Of a stretch of DNA of 64,000 nucleotides, positions 8,371 through 20,470 are shown piece by piece; positions within the stretch are counted from its first letter, which is position 1; each line of letters starts with the position of its first letter. Source of the DNA: Pseudomonas jessenii. GTDB lineage: Bacteria > Pseudomonadota > Gammaproteobacteria > Pseudomonadales > Pseudomonadaceae. Under the pieces are notes generated by a model, which saw nothing but the letters and a program-made list of their open reading frames with translations, was not told the DNA's origin and made no database searches. Where the stretch lies: the NCBI RefSeq assembly GCF_002236115.1, contig NZ_NIWT01000006.1, positions 310,001-374,000 on the forward strand, given 5' to 3'. The position numbers were made by a program, and so were the translations under genes.

Positions 8371-9972
8371 ATGACTAGTTTGCATGCCGACGAGGCCTTC
8401 CTCGGCCATTACCAGTTGAGTCATGACCCTTTTGCTCCACGGGTGCCTGGCTTCAAATTTTTCCCGGCCCAGCGCAAACCCGTGCTGGGACAACTACATC
8501 ACCTGGCCCGTTACAGTCAGTTGCTGCTAGTGGTCACTGGCCCAGAAGGCAGTGGCAAGACCCTGTTGCGTCAGGCTCTGGTCGCCAGCACCAACAAGCA
8601 ATCGGTCCAAAGCGTGGTGGTTTCTGCCCGCGGCGCCGGCGATGCGGCCGGGGTATTGCGTCAGGTGGCCCAGGCGTTGAACGTCGGCCAGGCTGATGCC
8701 GACGCTATTCTGGCCCAGGTGGTGCAGCTTGCACTGACCGGGCAAGAAGTCTATCTGCTGGTCGATGACGCCGAACAACTCGACGAGTCCGCCCTTGAGG
8801 CTCTGATGGTCCTGGCTGCCGGTGCGCCTGAAGGCCGCCCGCATGTGTTCCTGTTCGGTGAGACCTCGCTGATTGCTCAGCTTGAGGCTTTGCATCTCGA
8901 GGAAGAGCGTTTCCACGTCATCGAGTTGCAGCCCTACACCGAAGAGGAAACCCGCGAATATCTGGAGCAGCGGCTCGAAGGCGCTGGTCGCGGTATCGAA
9001 CTTTTCACCGCGGATCAGATCTCTGATATTCACGAAAGCTCCGAAGGTTGGCCTGGCAGCATCAATCAGGTCGCCCGCGATGCAATGATCGAAGCCATGA
9101 TCGCCAGCCGCTCAGCGGTCAAGCGTCCAAAAATGGGGTTCAATATGCCGAAGAAACACGTGTTGGCGATTTCCGCCGTGGTCGTGGTCGCGGTAGCTGC
9201 CGCCTGGTTGATTCCAGGTCGCAACAAGGCACCGACCACCGGTGCGCCGGCCAATGAACAGGCGCAACTGCCGCTTGGCCAGGGTCAGCCAACAGCGAAT
9301 GGCGGCGCTCCGGCCGTAGAATTCGCTGGCAACACGCAGCCGATGCCATTGCCGTTGGTCGGTAACTCGCAACCGGTGATGCGCGGTCCGCTGGCTGAAG
9401 CGGCAGGTGGCATTACCGAAGGTGACGACGGGGTGCCGGTTGAAGGCTCAAGCGCCACTCCGCCGACCGTGACCACCACTGCGCCGCCTGTGGGCGTTCC
9501 TGCCGGCCCTGCGCCGACACCAGCGGCCAAGCCGACGCCTGCGCCGACTCAGGTCGCCACCGCCAAGCCAGCGCCTGTACCAGCGCCTGCTCCAGTGGCC
9601 AAGCCTGCACCAGCGCCAGCCAAGCCAGCCGTTGCTGCGGCGGCCAAGCCTGCCGAGAAACCGGCTCCGGCGGCCAAGGCCGCTGGCGGCACCTGGTACG
9701 CCGGTCAGGCACCGGGTAACTACGTGGTGCAAATCCTCGGCACCAGCTCCGAAACTGCCGCACAAAGCTTCGTCAAGGAGCAGGGCGGCGAGTACCGTTA
9801 TTTCAAGAAAGTCCTCAATGGCAAACCGCTCTACGTGATCACCTACGGCAACTTCGCCAATCGTGATGCAGCCGTTTCCGCCATCAAGGCCTTGCCAGCG
9901 AAGGTTCAGGCTGGTAAACCTTGGCCTCGCACTGTCGCCAGCGTCCAACAGGAACTGGCAACAACTCGCTGA
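8371..9972 (+). CDS. DamX-like AAA ATPase with C-terminal SPOR domain
   Basis: 533 aa protein with three parts. An ExeA-type AAA domain (about residues 10-245) carries Walker A GPEGSGKTLL and Walker B VYLLVDDAEQL. One membrane segment (about 264-284) is followed by a long Pro/Ala/Lys linker (about 360-440). A C-terminal SPOR domain (about 447-530; YVVQILGTSSETAAQSFVKE) is the kind that binds denuded septal glycan. Its place after aroKB matches E. coli damX, and a cell-division role at the septum is likely. The low-complexity linker should be variable between strains. The role of ATP binding is not known from the sequence. Confidence 0.85.
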   Translation: MTSLHADEAFLGHYQLSHDPFAPRVPGFKFFPAQRKPVLGQLHHLARYSQLLLVVTGPEGSGKTLLRQALVASTNKQSVQSVVVSARGAGDAAGVLRQVAQALNVGQADADAILAQVVQLALTGQEVYLLVDDAEQLDESALEALMVLAAGAPEGRPHVFLFGETSLIAQLEALHLEEERFHVIELQPYTEEETREYLEQRLEGAGRGIELFTADQISDIHESSEGWPGSINQVARDAMIEAMIASRSAVKRPKMGFNMPKKHVLAISAVVVVAVAAAWLIPGRNKAPTTGAPANEQAQLPLGQGQPTANGGAPAVEFAGNTQPMPLPLVGNSQPVMRGPLAEAAGGITEGDDGVPVEGSSATPPTVTTTAPPVGVPAGPAPTPAAKPTPAPTQVATAKPAPVPAPAPVAKPAPAPAKPAVAAAAKPAEKPAPAAKAAGGTWYAGQAPGNYVVQILGTSSETAAQSFVKEQGGEYRYFKKVLNGKPLYVITYGNFANRDAAVSAIKALPAKVQAGKPWPRTVASVQQELATTR

Positions 9973-9978
9973 AGATTC

Positions 9979-9999
9979 GGCGGCCTTACCCAGGCCGCC
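9979..9999 (+). terminator. Stem-loop after damX-like gene
   Basis: GGCGGCC and GGCCGCC arms with a 7-base loop begin seven bases after the stop codon. The following tract (TCTCC) is poor in T, so termination may be weak. Confidence 0.5.
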
Positions 10000-10031
10000 T
10001 CTCCAAGCACCTCAAAATTTCTACAAGTGCG

Positions 10032-10050
10032 CGCAGCCTTCCGGGCTGCG
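10032..10050 (+). terminator. Second stem-loop upstream of gltB
   Basis: CGCAGCC and GGCTGCG arms with a 5-base loop. There is no real T-run after it. Together with the hairpin at 9979 it may insulate gltB from the aro transcript. Confidence 0.35.
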
Positions 10051-10184
10051 TGCCTTGTGGTGTCTGCGTCACAGTAGTCTTTGAGTCGTTGCGGTCAAAA
10101 TTAAAAAAAGTTTTGACTAGCACAGCAGATCGCTTTAAACCTTTCACAAATGCGACATAGATTTGCGACATTTCGTCGTCAAAT

Positions 10185-10213
10185 TTGTGAGCCTCTGTGT
10201 CGGTGTGTACAAT
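10185..10213 (+). promoter_or_regulatory. Sigma-70-like promoter for gltBD
   Basis: TTGTGA, exactly 17 bases, then TACAAT, about 110 bases upstream of the gltB start. The 350-base gap 9973-10322 also contains two hairpins and, just upstream of the promoter, two direct copies of TGCGACAT (10151 and 10164) that could be a regulator site. No gene is seen in the gap. Confidence 0.6.
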
Positions 10214-10322
10214 GACCTCCCTTTTGCCCCCGCAAAGCTGGCGTACGTTCGGCGCGGAGTGCAAGTGGTTGAATTGAAAAGAAATTTGCTTCGATCAGAA
10301 GCAGCCTGGTGAGAAAGTGTCT

Positions 10323-14768
<4,446 letters not shown>

Positions 14769-14800
14769 TATGCGCCTGAAGAGTTTGATGAGGTTTTAAA

Positions 14801-16219
14801 ATGGCTGAACGTCTGAATAATGACTTCCAGTTCATCGAGGTCGGGCGCAAGGATCCGAAGAAGAAACTGTTGCGTCAACGCAAGAAAGAGTTCGTGGAAA
14901 TCTACGAACCCTTCAAACCCCAGCAGTCGGCCGACCAGGCCCACCGCTGCCTGGGTTGCGGTAACCCGTATTGCGAATGGAAGTGCCCGGTGCACAACTT
15001 CATTCCCAACTGGCTGAAACTGGTGGCCGAGGGCAACATCCTCCAGGCCGCCGAGCTGTCGCACCAGACCAACACCCTGCCGGAAGTCTGCGGCCGGGTG
15101 TGCCCGCAGGACCGTCTGTGCGAAGGTGCCTGCACCCTCAACGACGGCTTCGGCGCGGTGACCATCGGTTCGGTGGAGAAGTACATCACCGACACCGCAT
15201 TCGCCATGGGCTGGCGCCCGGACATGTCCAAGGTCAAGCCGACCGGCAAGCGTGTCGCGATCATCGGTGCGGGCCCGGCGGGCCTGGGTTGTGCCGACGT
15301 GCTGGTGCGCGGTGGCGTGACCCCGGTGGTGTTCGACAAGAACCCGGAAATCGGCGGTCTGCTGACCTTCGGTATCCCCGAGTTCAAGCTGGAAAAGACC
15401 GTGCTGAGCAATCGTCGCGAAGTCTTCAGCGGCATGGGCATCGAGTTCCGCCTCAACACCGAGGTGGGCAAGGACGTGACCATGGAGCAACTGCTCGAAG
15501 AATACGATGCCGTATTCATGGGCATGGGCACCTACACCTACATGAAGGGCGGTTTTGCCGGTGAAGACCTGCCGGGCGTGTACGACGCACTGGACTTCCT
15601 GATCGCCAACGTCAACCGCAACCTTGGCTTTGAAAAGTCGCCGGAAGATTTCGTCGACATGAAAGGCAAGAAGGTTGTGGTACTCGGCGGCGGCGACACG
15701 GCGATGGACTGCAACCGTACGTCGATCCGCCAGGGCGCCAAGTCGGTGACCTGCGCCTATCGTCGTGACGAAGCGAACATGCCAGGCTCGCGCAAAGAGG
15801 TGAAGAACGCCAAGGAAGAAGGCGTGAAGTTCCTCTACAACCGCCAGCCGATCGCCATTGTCGGTGAAGACAAGGTCGAAGGCGTGAAGGTGGTCGAGAC
15901 CCGTCTCGGCGAGCCGGATGCCCGTGGCCGTCGCAGCCCCGAGCCGATCCCGGGCTCCGAAGAGATCATCCCGGCCGACGCCGTGGTTATCGCCTTCGGT
16001 TTCCGTCCGAGCCCGGCGCCGTGGTTCGAACAGTTCGAAATCCAGACCGACAGCCAGGGCCGCGTGGTGGCGCCTGAGCAAGGTCAGTACAAGCACCAGA
16101 CCAGCAACCCGAAAATCTTCGCCGGTGGCGACATGGTTCGCGGTTCTGACCTGGTAGTGACGGCGATCTTCGAAGGCCGTAATGCGGCTGAAGGGATCCT
16201 GGATTACCTGGGCGTCTAA
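14801..16219 (+). CDS. gltD: Glutamate synthase small subunit
   Basis: FAD- and NADPH-binding beta subunit that feeds electrons to GltB. N-terminal cysteine clusters for the two 4Fe-4S centres are visible (CLGCGNPYCEWKC near residue 47; CGRVCPQDRLCEGAC near 97). The FAD motif IIGAGPAGLGCADVL (near 151) and the NADPH motif VVVLGGGDTAMDC (near 290) follow. Length 472 aa is normal. Same operon as gltB. Confidence 0.97.
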   Translation: MAERLNNDFQFIEVGRKDPKKKLLRQRKKEFVEIYEPFKPQQSADQAHRCLGCGNPYCEWKCPVHNFIPNWLKLVAEGNILQAAELSHQTNTLPEVCGRVCPQDRLCEGACTLNDGFGAVTIGSVEKYITDTAFAMGWRPDMSKVKPTGKRVAIIGAGPAGLGCADVLVRGGVTPVVFDKNPEIGGLLTFGIPEFKLEKTVLSNRREVFSGMGIEFRLNTEVGKDVTMEQLLEEYDAVFMGMGTYTYMKGGFAGEDLPGVYDALDFLIANVNRNLGFEKSPEDFVDMKGKKVVVLGGGDTAMDCNRTSIRQGAKSVTCAYRRDEANMPGSRKEVKNAKEEGVKFLYNRQPIAIVGEDKVEGVKVVETRLGEPDARGRRSPEPIPGSEEIIPADAVVIAFGFRPSPAPWFEQFEIQTDSQGRVVAPEQGQYKHQTSNPKIFAGGDMVRGSDLVVTAIFEGRNAAEGILDYLGV

Positions 16220-16250
16220 AACCCGATTTCAATTTGAAATGGGATCAAAT

Positions 16251-16338
16251 GTGGGAGCGAGCTTGCTCGCGATAGCGGTGGATCAGTTGACAGAAATGTT
16301 GAATGTGACACCGCCATCGCGAGCAAGCTCGCTCCCAC
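16251..16338. repeat. REP pair (inverted), gltD-hemE gap
   Basis: Perfect 23-base inverted arms of the family GTGGGAGCGAGCTTGCTCGC followed by GAT, separated by about 42 bases. This is the Pseudomonas REP doublet found between genes, probably mobilised by a REP-associated transposase encoded elsewhere. It can fold in RNA and may act at the 3' end of gltBD. The remaining bases of the 16220-16472 gap hold no gene. Confidence 0.9.
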
Positions 16339-16472
16339 AGTTGTTTCGTGGTGTAACGAATACTGCGTTTACATTGCGACAAATTGACCCGATAGACAAA
16401 AGGCTGACCTGCAACCGTGCCTTTTGCGCCCGGCTCTGAGAAAATGCCCTCACTTTTTTTCCGGATGCCGAC

Positions 16473-17540
16473 ATGACTGCCCTGAAGAACGACCGTTTCC
16501 TGCGCGCCCTGCTCAAGCAACCCGTAGACGTCACCCCCGTGTGGATGATGCGTCAGGCCGGTCGCTACCTGCCTGAATACCGCGCCAGCCGTGCCAAGGC
16601 CGGTGATTTCATGAGCCTGTGCATGAACCCGGCGTTCGCTTGCGAAGTCACGATGCAGCCGCTCGACCGCTATCCACAACTGGACGCGGCGATCCTCTTC
16701 TCCGATATCCTGACCATCCCCGATGCCATGGGCCAAGGCCTGTACTTCGAAACCGGTGAAGGTCCGCGCTTCAAGAAAGTCGTCAGCACCCTGGCCGACA
16801 TCGAGGCCCTGCCGATTCCTGATCCGCACAAAGACCTGGGCTATGTGATGGACGCGGTCAGCACCATCCGCCGCGAACTGAACGGCCGTGTGCCGCTGAT
16901 CGGCTTCTCCGGCAGCCCATGGACACTGGCCACCTACATGGTCGAAGGCGGTTCGTCGAAAGACTACCGCAAGACTAAAACCATGCTCTACGACAATCCG
17001 CAAGCCCTGCACCTGCTGCTGGACAAGCTCGCGCAGACGGTCACCAGCTACCTCAACGGCCAGATCATGGCCGGTGCGCAAGCGGTGCAGATCTTCGACA
17101 GCTGGGGCGGCGCCCTCTCGGCGGCGGCGTACCAGGAGTTCTCCCTGGCCTACATGAAGAAAATCGTCAGCGGCTTGATCCGCGAGCACGAAGGCCGCAA
17201 GGTGCCGGTGATCCTGTTCACCAAGAGCGGCGGTCTGTGGCTGGAAAGCATCGCCGACGCCGGTGCTGATGCACTGGGCCTGGACTGGACCTGCGACATC
17301 GGCAGCGCCCGCGCCCGTGTCGGCGACAAGGTCGCACTGCAAGGCAACATGGACCCGACCGTGCTCTACGCCAAGCCGGAAGCGATTCGCGCGGAAGTCG
17401 GACGTATCCTGGCCAGCTACGGCAAAGGCAGCGGCCACGTGTTCAACCTCGGCCATGGCATCACGCCGGAAGTCGATCCGGAACATGCTGGCGCGTTCCT
17501 GCGCGCGGTACATGAGCTGTCGGCGCAGTATCACGAATAG
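16473..17540 (+). CDS. hemE: Uroporphyrinogen decarboxylase
   Basis: Cytosolic haem-pathway enzyme that removes the four acetate carboxyls of uroporphyrinogen III. Family motifs present are PVWMMRQAGRYLPEYR at residues 21-36, the catalytic-Asp region AAILFSDIL near 72, GFSGSPWTLA near 145, and FNLGHGITPEVDPEH near 325. The 355 aa length is exact for the family. It is a single gene with a strong terminator after it, and belongs to the conserved backbone. Confidence 0.97.
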   Translation: MTALKNDRFLRALLKQPVDVTPVWMMRQAGRYLPEYRASRAKAGDFMSLCMNPAFACEVTMQPLDRYPQLDAAILFSDILTIPDAMGQGLYFETGEGPRFKKVVSTLADIEALPIPDPHKDLGYVMDAVSTIRRELNGRVPLIGFSGSPWTLATYMVEGGSSKDYRKTKTMLYDNPQALHLLLDKLAQTVTSYLNGQIMAGAQAVQIFDSWGGALSAAAYQEFSLAYMKKIVSGLIREHEGRKVPVILFTKSGGLWLESIADAGADALGLDWTCDIGSARARVGDKVALQGNMDPTVLYAKPEAIRAEVGRILASYGKGSGHVFNLGHGITPEVDPEHAGAFLRAVHELSAQYHE

Positions 17541-17561
17541 CGATTGCCCGTTTCGACAAAG

Positions 17562-17593
17562 CCTGTCCCGCCTCGTGCCGGACAGGTTTTTTT
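17562..17593 (+). terminator. Rho-independent terminator of hemE
   Basis: CCTGTCC / GGACAGG stem with an 11-base loop, followed immediately by seven T residues. Starts 22 bases after the hemE stop. Confidence 0.9.
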
Positions 17594-17778
17594 GTGCCGT
17601 TCAAAAGCTCAATCGATAAAGCATCACTTGTTGTAAGAATGTTTTCTTTCTTTGTCGGACCGAGGAATGGAGAGACTGTTCCTGCCTCGTGCGGCGATTA
17701 CTCCTACATAGAATTTTCTTCCATCCCCGTAAGGTTCCAGGCCCTTGTCCGGCGTATCGCCGAACAATCACGAAGCGA

Positions 17779-17804
17779 ACAGGGGCGCCCACAAGGCGCC
17801 CTGT
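17779..17804 (+). promoter_or_regulatory. GC-rich hairpin in the cbpD leader
   Basis: ACAGGGGCGCC and GGCGCCCTGT form a 10-bp stem with one bulged base, followed by TTTCG, 27 bases before the cbpD ATG. It looks like a weak terminator or attenuator inside the probable 5' UTR. No other gene or clear promoter is seen in 17541-17830. Confidence 0.45.
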
Positions 17805-17830
17805 TTTCGATAAGCAGTCTGGAATACATC

Positions 17831-19297
17831 ATGAAAATCAAGTTTGAAAAGAGAAGTGCCTTAACCGCCTGCACTTCATCGATGATCCTGTTATCGGCAA
17901 TGCTGGCCTCTCAAACCGTTTCCGCCCATGGCTATCTGGAAGTGCCGCCTTCGCGCGCGCTGGCTTGCCAGAAAGGCTTGAACACCAACTGCGGTGGCGC
18001 CCAGTACGAGCCGCAGAGTGTCGGTGAAACCTTCAAGGGCTTTCCGGCAGGCGTCGGCGGTGCTCCCTTGCAAGGCCCGGTCGATGGCAAGATCGCCAGC
18101 GGTGGTCACTCGCTGTTCTCTGCCATGGACGCACAGTCCGCCACTCGCTGGCACCTGACAGAAATCAAGGATCGCAACATTGATTTCCAATGGCATTACA
18201 AGGCAGTTCATCCGGCCACCAAACACGAGTACTTCATCAGCCGCAACGGCTGGAATCCGAACGAATCGCTCAAGCGCGCCACCTTCGAAAGTACCCCGTT
18301 CTGCACCGTCGATGGCGGCAATAAAATGCCGTCTAACAGCGACAAGCACAACTGCACTATCCCGGCAGATAAATCCGGCCAGCATGTCATCCTGGCGATC
18401 TGGACCGTCGGTGATACCGATGCAGCGTTTTATAACGCCGCCGACGTGAACATTCTCGCTGAACCGGCGCTACCGGGTGGCTGGTCTTCCGTAGGCAGTA
18501 TTTCCGCCGCGACCGAGCTGCTGGTCGGCGACAAGGTCAAGGCCCGCGCATTCTCCGCCAATGGCGAGAACCCGGATTACAGCGTCGAAATCAGCATCGA
18601 CAACGCTGAGGAAGGCTCGCCGCAAGACTGGTCCTTCAAGCTGGCGGAAAAAATCAACGCGACCCACAAGCTCATCCGCGCCGGTATTCGTGATGAAAAC
18701 GGCAACATCGAGCCGATCCGGGGCAACAACACGCTGTACGCACAAAAAGAAAGCGGTGTAACCCGCTACGAAGTGCAACTGGACATGAAGGAAGACACCG
18801 CAGCGCGCATGTCGGTGGCCTCGCAGCAAGCCGAATACGTTCTGGATAAAGGCCGGGCCAAGGTCGAGTTCAGCATGATTGCGAACCGCCCGATGAACGT
18901 CGAAGCGACCTTGCTCGACCAGAACAACAAACCGGTAGGCACCACGTCGGCACAAGTGGCCAGCGGCTCCACCTGGCTGTCCATGGATGTACGCAGCAAC
19001 CCGGGTGCGCACACCCTGACCCTGGTCGGCACCACCCTGGATGGCCGCACCACCCGTCAGGACACCCAGACCACCCAACTGACTGGCGAAGGTGCCGGCG
19101 TCGAATACGATTTCGTGTTCCCTGAAGGCCTCGGCGACTACACCGCCGGTACCAAGGTTCTGCAACCGAAGACCAACGAAGTCTTTGAGTGCAAGCCATT
19201 CCCCGAGTCGGGTTACTGCAAGCAGTACAGCCCCACTGCCAACGGTTTTGAACCAGGTGTCGGTGCTCACTGGCACATGGCGTGGAACAAGTTGTAA
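17831..19297 (+). CDS. cbpD: GbpA/CbpD-like lytic polysaccharide monooxygenase, chitin-binding
   Basis: Secreted AA10 copper enzyme that oxidatively cleaves or binds chitin-like polymers. The Sec signal peptide (residues 1-32, ending VSA) leaves His33 as the new N-terminus (HGYLEVPPSR), the first ligand of the copper histidine brace. The second brace His is in WHYKAVHPATKHEYF. After the AA10 domain (about 33-210) come a GbpA-type second domain (about 215-320), a third beta domain (about 322-420) and a C-terminal chitin-binding module (about 425-488) rich in Cys and aromatic residues. At 488 aa it resembles four-domain GbpA more than the shorter P. aeruginosa CbpD. The reading frame is open further upstream to 17594, but the signal peptide fixes ATG 17831. 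The gsp operon next door suggests type II secretion of the folded enzyme. Confidence 0.9.
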   Translation: MKIKFEKRSALTACTSSMILLSAMLASQTVSAHGYLEVPPSRALACQKGLNTNCGGAQYEPQSVGETFKGFPAGVGGAPLQGPVDGKIASGGHSLFSAMDAQSATRWHLTEIKDRNIDFQWHYKAVHPATKHEYFISRNGWNPNESLKRATFESTPFCTVDGGNKMPSNSDKHNCTIPADKSGQHVILAIWTVGDTDAAFYNAADVNILAEPALPGGWSSVGSISAATELLVGDKVKARAFSANGENPDYSVEISIDNAEEGSPQDWSFKLAEKINATHKLIRAGIRDENGNIEPIRGNNTLYAQKESGVTRYEVQLDMKEDTAARMSVASQQAEYVLDKGRAKVEFSMIANRPMNVEATLLDQNNKPVGTTSAQVASGSTWLSMDVRSNPGAHTLTLVGTTLDGRTTRQDTQTTQLTGEGAGVEYDFVFPEGLGDYTAGTKVLQPKTNEVFECKPFPESGYCKQYSPTANGFEPGVGAHWHMAWNKL

Positions 19298-19312
19298 GTC
19301 CCCCTTGTAGCA

Positions 19313-19343
19313 CTTCAGGCGATCGGTAGCCGATCGCCTGAAG
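19313..19343 (+). terminator. Rho-independent terminator of cbpD
   Basis: A perfect 14-bp stem (CTTCAGGCGATCGG and its complement) with a 3-base loop, followed by CTTTATTCTT. It separates cbpD from the b561-gsp genes by only about 30 bases. Confidence 0.88.
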
Positions 19344-19374
19344 CTTTATTCTTCTGACGTTGATCGAGTTGAAA

Positions 19375-19923
19375 ATGACTGTTTCGGGTTATTCCAGACA
19401 GCGCGTGCTGCTGCATTGGTTGTCTGCCGCGGTGATCCTGTGGACCTTGCTGTCTGGTTTTCTTGTGGCCGGTTTCGAGGTGTCAGCGCACATCAAGGAG
19501 TCGGTTGCGTTCTTCAATGTTTCGCTGACGACAGTGTTCATACCGTTTTACCTGTGGCGCCTGTTTCTGTTTTTCACTCATACCCGTTTTTCGGGCATGA
19601 AGTCGTTGTCGCTTGTCGAAGTGCTCGCATTGTTTGCCCACGCATTGATTTACCTCTTCGTCGGTGCCGTTCTGGTGACCGGCGTGTTGATGATGGATCG
19701 CCCGATCGATGTATTCGGGGTGATCGAGATCGATCAGCCGTTAAGCGATCCACAACTGATCGTTCTGTTCGTCACGGTTCACACGTGGGTATGTGTGGTG
19801 CTGTCGCTGCTGCTGGTCGCGCACATCGGCGCCGTCATCGTGCATGAGGCCTGCAACCACCGGGTGCTGCAACGGATGTCTTTGCGCCTGTGTGGCAAGC
19901 CTGGGTCCGGGCGACTTGAGTGA
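19375..19923 (+). CDS. Cytochrome b561-family membrane protein
   Basis: 182 aa protein with four predicted membrane helices. It has the family's haem-ligand histidines: RVLLHWLSAAVI in helix 1, FAHALIYLFVG in helix 3, and HTWVCVV plus LLVAHIGAVIVHE in helix 4. Prokaryotic b561 proteins move electrons across the inner membrane from quinol to periplasmic acceptors. The ATG at 19375 is preferred to an upstream TTG at 19360. It ends five bases before gspC, so it looks like the first gene of the secretion operon. The neighbouring LPMO needs reducing power, so a link is possible but is inference only. Confidence 0.82.
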   Translation: MTVSGYSRQRVLLHWLSAAVILWTLLSGFLVAGFEVSAHIKESVAFFNVSLTTVFIPFYLWRLFLFFTHTRFSGMKSLSLVEVLALFAHALIYLFVGAVLVTGVLMMDRPIDVFGVIEIDQPLSDPQLIVLFVTVHTWVCVVLSLLLVAHIGAVIVHEACNHRVLQRMSLRLCGKPGSGRLE

Positions 19924-19927
19924 GGCC

Positions 19928-20470
19928 ATGGTGATGTTTTCGCGCGAACGCTTGACCGGACTTGCCTTGCTTTTGAGCAAGGCGAGCCTGCTGGTTGTGC
20001 CGCTGGCCTATGGGGCGTTCCTGGGCTGGCAGGAGTGGCGCTATCGCGAACAGTTGGTGCTGCCGGCACCGGTCGAAACCTCGCGAACCGCTCCCGCACC
20101 CCGTCAAGCGCTCGACGCAACGGCGGTTGCAACGGTGCTCGGTCTGACGACGGGTGCCGAATTGCTGCCGAGCGCGGAACCGCTGACCTTGAAGGCAAGC
20201 TTCGTCGTCACTCACGGCTTGTCCCGGGTGTTGCTGGCTGACTCGCAAGGCGCGCGCATCTACCAGGTCGGCGAGCGCTTGCCCGGTGGCAGCATCTTGC
20301 GTCGCGTTGAGCCCGATCACGCGGTGTTGTGGAGCAAGGGCCGAGAGGAACTGTTGACGCTCCAGCCTCCCGTCACGGGTTTCCTGCAACGGCTCGCCCC
20401 CCACGGCAAGCCGCAAGTGCCGAACGTTTCTCCGCGTTTTTTTAGCCCGCTTGCCGGGCCGACAGAGTGA
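19928..20470 (+). CDS. gspC: Type II secretion protein GspC (short form)
   Basis: Inner-membrane clamp linking the platform to the secretin. One membrane segment (about residues 12-33) is followed by a Pro-rich linker and an HR homology region (about 68-148: LGLTTGAELLPSAEPLTLKA, YQVGERLPGGSILRRV). At 180 aa it lacks the C-terminal PDZ or coiled-coil domain usual in GspC. Overlaps gspD by four bases (GTGA). Identity rests on position plus the HR domain. Confidence 0.82.
   Translation: MVMFSRERLTGLALLLSKASLLVVPLAYGAFLGWQEWRYREQLVLPAPVETSRTAPAPRQALDATAVATVLGLTTGAELLPSAEPLTLKASFVVTHGLSRVLLADSQGARIYQVGERLPGGSILRRVEPDHAVLWSKGREELLTLQPPVTGFLQRLAPHGKPQVPNVSPRFFSPLAGPTE

Noticed and set aside
16220..16472. 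tRNA or small RNA in the gltD-hemE gap
   Set aside because: The only structure is the REP doublet; no cloverleaf or terminator-linked RNA was found. No tRNA gene was recognised anywhere in the window.
17594..17830. N-terminal extension of the LPMO frame
   Set aside because: The clear Sec signal peptide begins at 17831; the upstream part starts inside the hemE terminator and contains the leader hairpin.
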